DNA from: Alicyclobacillus sp. SO9
Lineage (GTDB): Bacteria; Bacillota; Bacilli; Alicyclobacillales; Alicyclobacillaceae
Length of the DNA stretch: 64,000 nt
Assembly: GCF_016406125.1 (NCBI RefSeq)
Contig: NZ_CP066339.1
Coordinates: forward strand, 310,001-374,000
Reading direction: 5' to 3'
Under the pieces are notes generated by a model that was not told where the DNA came from, searched no databases, and worked only from the letters and a program-made list of their open reading frames with translations. The position numbers were made by a program, and so were the translations under genes. Positions 60,081-64,000 of the stretch are shown piece by piece (positions within the stretch are counted from its first letter, which is position 1; every line of letters begins with the position of its first letter).

Positions 60081-61004
60081 ATGGACTATGCCGTAAGAAC
60101 CAGACAACTAACCCTGACCTACAGCGGTAAAGAGGTTGTTTCTAATGTGAACTTAAATGTCCGAAAAGGAGAAATCTACGGATTACTAGGTCCAAATGGA
60201 GCTGGGAAAACCACAGTCATGAAAATGTTGACTCATCTGGTAGAGCCGACAGCAGGCGAAATTGAAGTCTTTGGGCAGTTACTGACTGACGCGTCATACC
60301 GCCTGTTGGGAAGGATGGGCACCATCATAGAGTACCCTATCTTCTACGAGAAGCTGACCGCTCGCGAAAACTTGGATTTGCACTGCGAATACATGGGATA
60401 CCATGACAAGCAATCCATTTCGGAAGTGCTTGAGCTTGTGAAATTGCATGGAGTCGAGGAAAAGGCGGTCAAGGAGTTTTCACTCGGGATGAGGCAACGA
60501 CTTGGAATCGCTCGCGCAATTCTGACCAAACCAGAGTTACTACTGTTAGACGAACCCATGAATGGTCTCGATCCGTTAGGTATCAAAGACCTCCGCGACT
60601 TGCTGAAGATGCTGTCTAAAGAGTATCGGACTACGATTCTCGTCTCAAGCCATATCCTTGGAGAAATTGAACTCATAGCCGACACCATATCTGTCATGAA
60701 AAACGGAGAGCTAGTTCAGGAGGTTTCAATGGATCAAGTCACAAACCAGACAACCGACTATATAGAAATTACAACGGAAGAGATGAATAAGGCTGTCTAT
60801 GTGCTTGATAACTATTTGAGCTTATCAAACATACGCGTGATGGACGAAGGTCAATTGCGCATTTATGACCTCAGTACACCGCAAAACGAACTCATGAAGG
60901 TACTGATAACGCATGGTGTACCCATTCAATCGGTTCATAAAAAGCGGGGGTCATTAGAAGACTACTTCTTGTCTATCCTGAATGGGGGTGGTATCAATGC
61001 TTAA
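60081..61004 (+). CDS. ABC transporter ATP-binding protein, BcrA-like
   Basis: A 307-residue ATPase from ATG 60081 with GGAGGGAAGG upstream. Walker A GPNGAGKTT, signature FSLGMRQRLGIARAIL and Walker B LLLLDEPMNGLDPLG. The sequence GTIIEYPIFYEKLTARENLD and the C-terminal extension (about 220-307) match bacitracin/lantibiotic-resistance ATPases of the BcrA/SpaF group. It follows a two-component system and precedes its permease, a common immunity layout. The drug is not known. Confidence 0.92.
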   Translation: MDYAVRTRQLTLTYSGKEVVSNVNLNVRKGEIYGLLGPNGAGKTTVMKMLTHLVEPTAGEIEVFGQLLTDASYRLLGRMGTIIEYPIFYEKLTARENLDLHCEYMGYHDKQSISEVLELVKLHGVEEKAVKEFSLGMRQRLGIARAILTKPELLLLDEPMNGLDPLGIKDLRDLLKMLSKEYRTTILVSSHILGEIELIADTISVMKNGELVQEVSMDQVTNQTTDYIEITTEEMNKAVYVLDNYLSLSNIRVMDEGQLRIYDLSTPQNELMKVLITHGVPIQSVHKKRGSLEDYFLSILNGGGINA

Positions 61005-61692
61005 GCTTATGAGACTTGAACTGCGCAAGTTTGGCCTCAAACCCTACGTTCGCTCAGCGGTGATTGGAACCATCTTGATTTTCATCTTAGTAAGTTGCTT
61101 GACTATGAATGCGCAGATGAGAGCATCGTTGCCCTTGTCAAGCTATCCTATGACATTTTCTATCATTGACACCCTTGTTCGTGGGATGTACATCGTTTTT
61201 GCGGCCGTCATCCTCTCACGGCTTATCATTGGCGAGTTCCAGAATAAGACCATGGCACTCATGTTCACGTATCCTATAAACCGTAAAAAGATGATGGCAG
61301 CAAAGTTGCTGTTTGTACTCTTGTTCACCTTTATTGCGAATATTATAAGCTGTCTGTTGATAGGTGCTGGATTTGCAGTGTTGAACCACATGGAAGGTGT
61401 GATTCCGGGTCTTCTGACCTGGCCCGTCACAGAACGGTTCTTACTAGTGGTTTTCATGAACGCGTTAGCAACCAGTTTTTTGAGTCTAATACCGTTGTAC
61501 TTTGGCATGCGCAAACACTCAGTGGCGACAACCATCACTTCATCAGTTATCGTAGCGGCCCTTGTCTGCCAGAACATCGACGGCAAAACCTTGTATTCTA
61601 TCATTGCGGTACCCATAGCCTTGGCGCTCCTCGGTGCAGTTATAGCGTACATGTCCATCCGCAACATTGAAAATGTAGGACTTGTCAACTAG
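60997..61692 (+). CDS. ABC-2 type permease, BcrB-like
   Basis: A 231-residue membrane protein with about six helices, from ATG 60997. The start overlaps the ATPase gene by 8 bases, showing coupling. The pattern LELRKFGLKPYVRSAVIGTI, then ALMFTYPINRKKMMAAKLLF is typical of permeases that pair with BcrA-like ATPases. It would export or displace a membrane-active compound. Confidence 0.85.
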   Translation: MLKLMRLELRKFGLKPYVRSAVIGTILIFILVSCLTMNAQMRASLPLSSYPMTFSIIDTLVRGMYIVFAAVILSRLIIGEFQNKTMALMFTYPINRKKMMAAKLLFVLLFTFIANIISCLLIGAGFAVLNHMEGVIPGLLTWPVTERFLLVVFMNALATSFLSLIPLYFGMRKHSVATTITSSVIVAALVCQNIDGKTLYSIIAVPIALALLGAVIAYMSIRNIENVGLVN

Positions 61693-61774
61693 TGTGACAA
61701 GTCTATTGCTCAACTCGTTATTTGAAATGTATAATACAAGCTAGACTTTGACAGTTGGGGAGGGCAGATTCGAC

Positions 61775-62029
61775 ATGATAGATTTGCAGTGGTTTTACTT
61801 GCTCCCTCTGTTATCTGTCTTTGTCGGTCTCGCCTTGTATGTATGGCACAATCATGTAAACTCTCCGTTTTCTTCTTCGCGCCATCGCGTGGTGAGTGTA
61901 CTCCGTCTTCGGCGCCCGGCCAATTCCGGATTAATGGTGCAGCCGATTCTCCTTATTATCCGCACTGTGCGTCGTAAGTTGTTACAAGTAGATGATGATA
62001 AGGCGCCTTCCTTTGTTCTGCTTTCATAG
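61775..62029 (+). CDS. Small single-helix membrane protein, unknown
   Basis: An 84-residue protein from ATG 61775 behind GGGGAGGG. One N-terminal hydrophobic helix (about 5-25) is followed by a basic region (SSSRHRVVSVLRLRRP...RTVRRKLL). I do not recognise a family. It lies between the ABC permease and the YidC-like gene with no terminator in between. Confidence 0.5.
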   Translation: MIDLQWFYLLPLLSVFVGLALYVWHNHVNSPFSSSRHRVVSVLRLRRPANSGLMVQPILLIIRTVRRKLLQVDDDKAPSFVLLS

Positions 62030-62067
62030 CGTTAAGATTTGAAGCAAACAAAAGGAGGACATGTCTG

Positions 62068-62712
62068 ATGTATAGTATTATCAATCAGTTCTTTCACGCA
62101 CTCTTATCCAATTTGGATGGATTTACTCATGATTGGGGTCTTGCAATCGTTATGTTTACGATTGGGATACGACTGCTGTTACTGCCACTCTCTTTTAAAG
62201 TCGCCAGAAGCAGCATCGCGCAGGCATCCCTAGCGCCGGAACTCGCGCAGTTGCAGAAATCATGGACTTCATCGAAATCGGAATTGATGCAGGCACAACA
62301 GAAGCTCATGAGGGAAAAAGGTGTAAAGCCGCTGGCATCTGTGAGTCTGTTAGTTCTGCAATCGCCGGTGTTCTTCCTGCTGTATAGACTATTTAGGCAC
62401 TTGAACCACCCAGCAGCAACCATTCTGGTACCCTGGGTTCCGTACTTGACCGCTGCCGATCCGTTTCATATTGTCCCCATCGCAGCCGGTATTCTAATGG
62501 TTGTTGGTACATTCGTCACATACAGCCAGTCACACGTGGGCGGTGCACAAATACTCAGCGGGATTGTCAGCTCTTCAGTTATGATGGTTGTTTTATGGGG
62601 GGCACCCGTAGCGGTTGCACTTTACTATATTACTTCTGGAGCTTGGGGAACCTTGGAACGGCTTGTTTTCAAGAAATTGCTCCTTCCAAAGAACAAGATA
62701 ATTTCAGCCTGA
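62068..62712 (+). CDS. YidC/Oxa1-family membrane insertase, short form
   Basis: A 214-residue protein with AAAGGAGG upstream. The conserved core is clear: DWGLAIVMFTIGIRLLLLPL, with the Arg in the hydrophilic groove helix, then ARSSIAQASLAPELAQLQKS, KGVKPLASVSLLVLQSPVFF and two further helices. It lacks the lipoprotein signal and long tail of housekeeping SpoIIIJ/YidC1, so it may be a specialised copy. It inserts proteins in the cell membrane. A strong terminator follows. Confidence 0.88.
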   Translation: MYSIINQFFHALLSNLDGFTHDWGLAIVMFTIGIRLLLLPLSFKVARSSIAQASLAPELAQLQKSWTSSKSELMQAQQKLMREKGVKPLASVSLLVLQSPVFFLLYRLFRHLNHPAATILVPWVPYLTAADPFHIVPIAAGILMVVGTFVTYSQSHVGGAQILSGIVSSSVMMVVLWGAPVAVALYYITSGAWGTLERLVFKKLLLPKNKIISA

Positions 62713-62729
62713 AGCTTGTTTAAAGCTCA

Positions 62730-62769
62730 AAACAGTACATGCCCGTTACCATCAGGGCATGTACTGTTT
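62730..62769. terminator. Bidirectional terminator between yidC-like and DUF1648 genes
   Basis: AAACAGTACATGCCC (62730-62744) and GGGCATGTACTGTTT (62755-62769) form a perfect 15-bp stem with a 10-base loop between convergent genes, giving a U-rich end on either strand. Confidence 0.85.
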
Positions 62770-62776
62770 GTGTTCT

Positions 62777-63895
62777 CTAAAAGAGCGTTTTTCCAGTGAT
62801 AATACCCAGTAATAGTAGGGCGGCGATGATAATTACAATCGTGATGAATACACTTGGTCGTCCAAAATTCACTGTGAAACCAATTCCAAATCGCTTTGGT
62901 ACAAATAACGATGGGTCAGAAGGGTTGAAGTAGAACACTCCGCCTTTCCAGTACTTGTCGTCATCGATTTGTACTCTTGTAGAGTGAAGTGCCTCCGGTG
63001 AGACTTTTCGTCCAGTTTGGGCTGCCCGAAAAATCCAGGCGATACAAATCACCGTGCCCGCAAACGTCATCAGGAACGAGATTGCGGTTAACGCAACTAC
63101 ATGATTTCTTCCAATTCCCCAGATGGGAAGCAGACCCACTGTTAGGCCGACATTTGTCATGCTTAACATCACCCAAAGAGATTTCATAATTGCTTGACGC
63201 AGTGTCCGATAACGTCCGCGAGAAGCGTCTAGGCTCGCAGGGTCTAACCGCATTGGGAGTCGGTTAATGTTTGCGTGCGTTAGGAAGAAAACCAGCCACA
63301 TGAAAAGTTCAATTCCGAGCATACCAAATACGCTCCAAACAGACTTATGTGCATATCCGTTGGCGACGCCGTTGGAAGCAAAGTGAATGGCGAAATGCGT
63401 TGGCAGGGAAGCATATCGAATGGATCCAATGCCAATACCGGCCACTATCCCAATCAGCCCGGGAAGTGACCAGACCAGTGAGACAGTATGTTGTTTGAGG
63501 TGGGCCCGCGTGTCGGCCGCAACGGTCTGCTGAAGTCCCTGATACCAAGATTCTGCAGTTTTCACCGATAGTAGACGCCCTCTGGCAATGTAGAAATTGG
63601 CTGCGTTCAGCACCAAGACACTCAATATAAAGATGATAGGTGCTGCCGGGCGCTCTGCCAGACCAGGGGCCGCGAAGGTTATAATACTTCCGCCAGCCAA
63701 TGTCAGTGCCAGGATAACGACCCAGAGAACATAGTACAGCCTTTTGGCCTTCGCAATGACAGGTGACTTCGTGTGTACAGGCGGGATCCGGACACTAAAC
63801 TGCGTCGTTTCAGGCGTCATCATAGGTACCAAAATAGATGCTAAATCAATGAGGACTGCACTGAATAGAATCTCTAACGAAATGATTGAGACCAT
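62777..63895 (-). CDS. DUF1648/DUF5808 multi-helix membrane protein
   Basis: A 372-residue protein with about 9 hydrophobic helices and GGAGGAG upstream. The DUF1648 block (SLPTHFAIHFASNGVANGYA, about 165-190) and the C-terminal DUF5808 block (DDDKYWKGGVFYFNPSDPSL, then FVPKRFGIGFTVNFGRP) are both recognisable. Family members sit beside GntR-type regulators and are linked to cell-envelope stress or immunity (SdpI-like group), but the exact function is unknown. Confidence 0.87.
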   Translation of the reverse strand: MVSIISLEILFSAVLIDLASILVPMMTPETTQFSVRIPPVHTKSPVIAKAKRLYYVLWVVILALTLAGGSIITFAAPGLAERPAAPIIFILSVLVLNAANFYIARGRLLSVKTAESWYQGLQQTVAADTRAHLKQHTVSLVWSLPGLIGIVAGIGIGSIRYASLPTHFAIHFASNGVANGYAHKSVWSVFGMLGIELFMWLVFFLTHANINRLPMRLDPASLDASRGRYRTLRQAIMKSLWVMLSMTNVGLTVGLLPIWGIGRNHVVALTAISFLMTFAGTVICIAWIFRAAQTGRKVSPEALHSTRVQIDDDKYWKGGVFYFNPSDPSLFVPKRFGIGFTVNFGRPSVFITIVIIIAALLLLGIITGKTLF

Positions 63896-63902
63896 GATAT
63901 TT

Positions 63903-64000
63903 TCACTCCTCCGACTCGGACAAGTGAGTATTTCTCACTCGCTCCACTATGGCTTTACACTGCGCGACGACCTCCTGTGGACTCATACCTTTAACGAGCG
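63903..64000 (-). CDS. C-terminal end of an upstream protein (partial), possibly a GntR/YtrA-type regulator
   Basis: The minus-strand frame open to the window edge encodes LVKGMSPQEVVAQCKAIVER, then VRNTHLSESEE and a stop at 63903. Its end overlaps the ribosome binding site of the DUF1648 gene. A regulator in this position is common for this family, and the short helical tail is compatible, but too little is visible to be certain. Confidence 0.4.
   Translation of the reverse strand, partial: LVKGMSPQEVVAQCKAIVERVRNTHLSESEE

Noticed and set aside
61143-61688. A 181-codon minus-strand frame
   Set aside because: Antisense to the BcrB-like permease, which is coupled to its ATPase gene.

Overview
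The window looks like chromosomal DNA of a low-to-mid GC, spore-former-type Bacillota, most probably an Alicyclobacillus-like member of the Bacilli. The reasons are strong AGGAGG ribosome binding sites, frequent GTG and TTG starts, a PadR/DUF1048/ABC module, LytR-CpsA-Psr (LCP) wall-polymer ligases, DUF1648/DUF5808 and YidC-type proteins, and no outer-membrane genes. The genus is inferred from gene style only. No tRNA, rRNA or CRISPR array was seen.

Layout. (1) 1-9.3 kb: an oligopeptide-type ABC transporter (left end cut by the window), then murQ, an Eis-like GNAT acetyltransferase, cytoplasmic nagZ, a GatC/AtzG-like small protein and an amidase. Together these look like a cell-wall fragment uptake and recycling run. 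(2) 9.6-19.3 kb: an LCP ligase, a decayed sulfotransferase, then a minus-strand block holding sat, an SLC13/RCK_C permease (probably sulfate), cysC, the four dTDP-L-rhamnose genes rmlA, rmlB, rmlD and rmlC, and cysQ. (3) 19.5-22.8 kb: an intact IS110-family transposase followed by fragments of IS1182, IS3 and a tyrosine recombinase. (4) 23-35 kb: a polysaccharide locus with a GT4, a sulfotransferase split by an IS1634-type element, two GT2 glycosyltransferases, a Wzy-like polymerase, a Wzx-like flippase on the opposite strand, 1.6 kb of apparently empty DNA, and a WbaP/WcaJ-type initiating sugar transferase. (5) 35-47 kb: an accessory and regulatory stretch with a frameshifted XRE regulator, a small tyrosine recombinase, a hydrolase with an operator-flanked promoter, TetR, DinB/YfiT, WYL with an SDR, a Crp-family regulator, a lipoprotein, a GT2 and a second LCP protein. 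(6) 47-50 kb: padR, two DUF1048 genes, an ABC ATPase and a frameshifted ABC-2 permease. (7) 50-64 kb: an S41 protease, a ROK regulator, a 1540-residue repeat surface protein, a two-component system with a BcrA-type ABC transporter, a YidC-like insertase and a DUF1648 membrane protein.

The most interesting reading joins regions 2 and 4. Sulfate import, APS synthesis (Sat), PAPS synthesis (CysC), PAP removal (CysQ), dTDP-rhamnose supply, two PAPS-type sulfotransferases, Wzx/Wzy assembly and LCP attachment together describe a sulfated, rhamnose-containing extracellular polysaccharide in a Gram-positive. In this genome both sulfotransferases appear broken. One is an old remnant. The other is cut by a transposon with a clean 8-bp target duplication, and removing the element restores a 301-residue reading frame. 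The rest of the pathway looks intact, so the sulfation step may have been lost recently or may depend on an enzyme elsewhere.

Several other genes are broken (ABC-2 permease, XRE regulator, GyrI-like domain), which suggests ongoing decay. Single-base frameshifts could also be sequencing errors.
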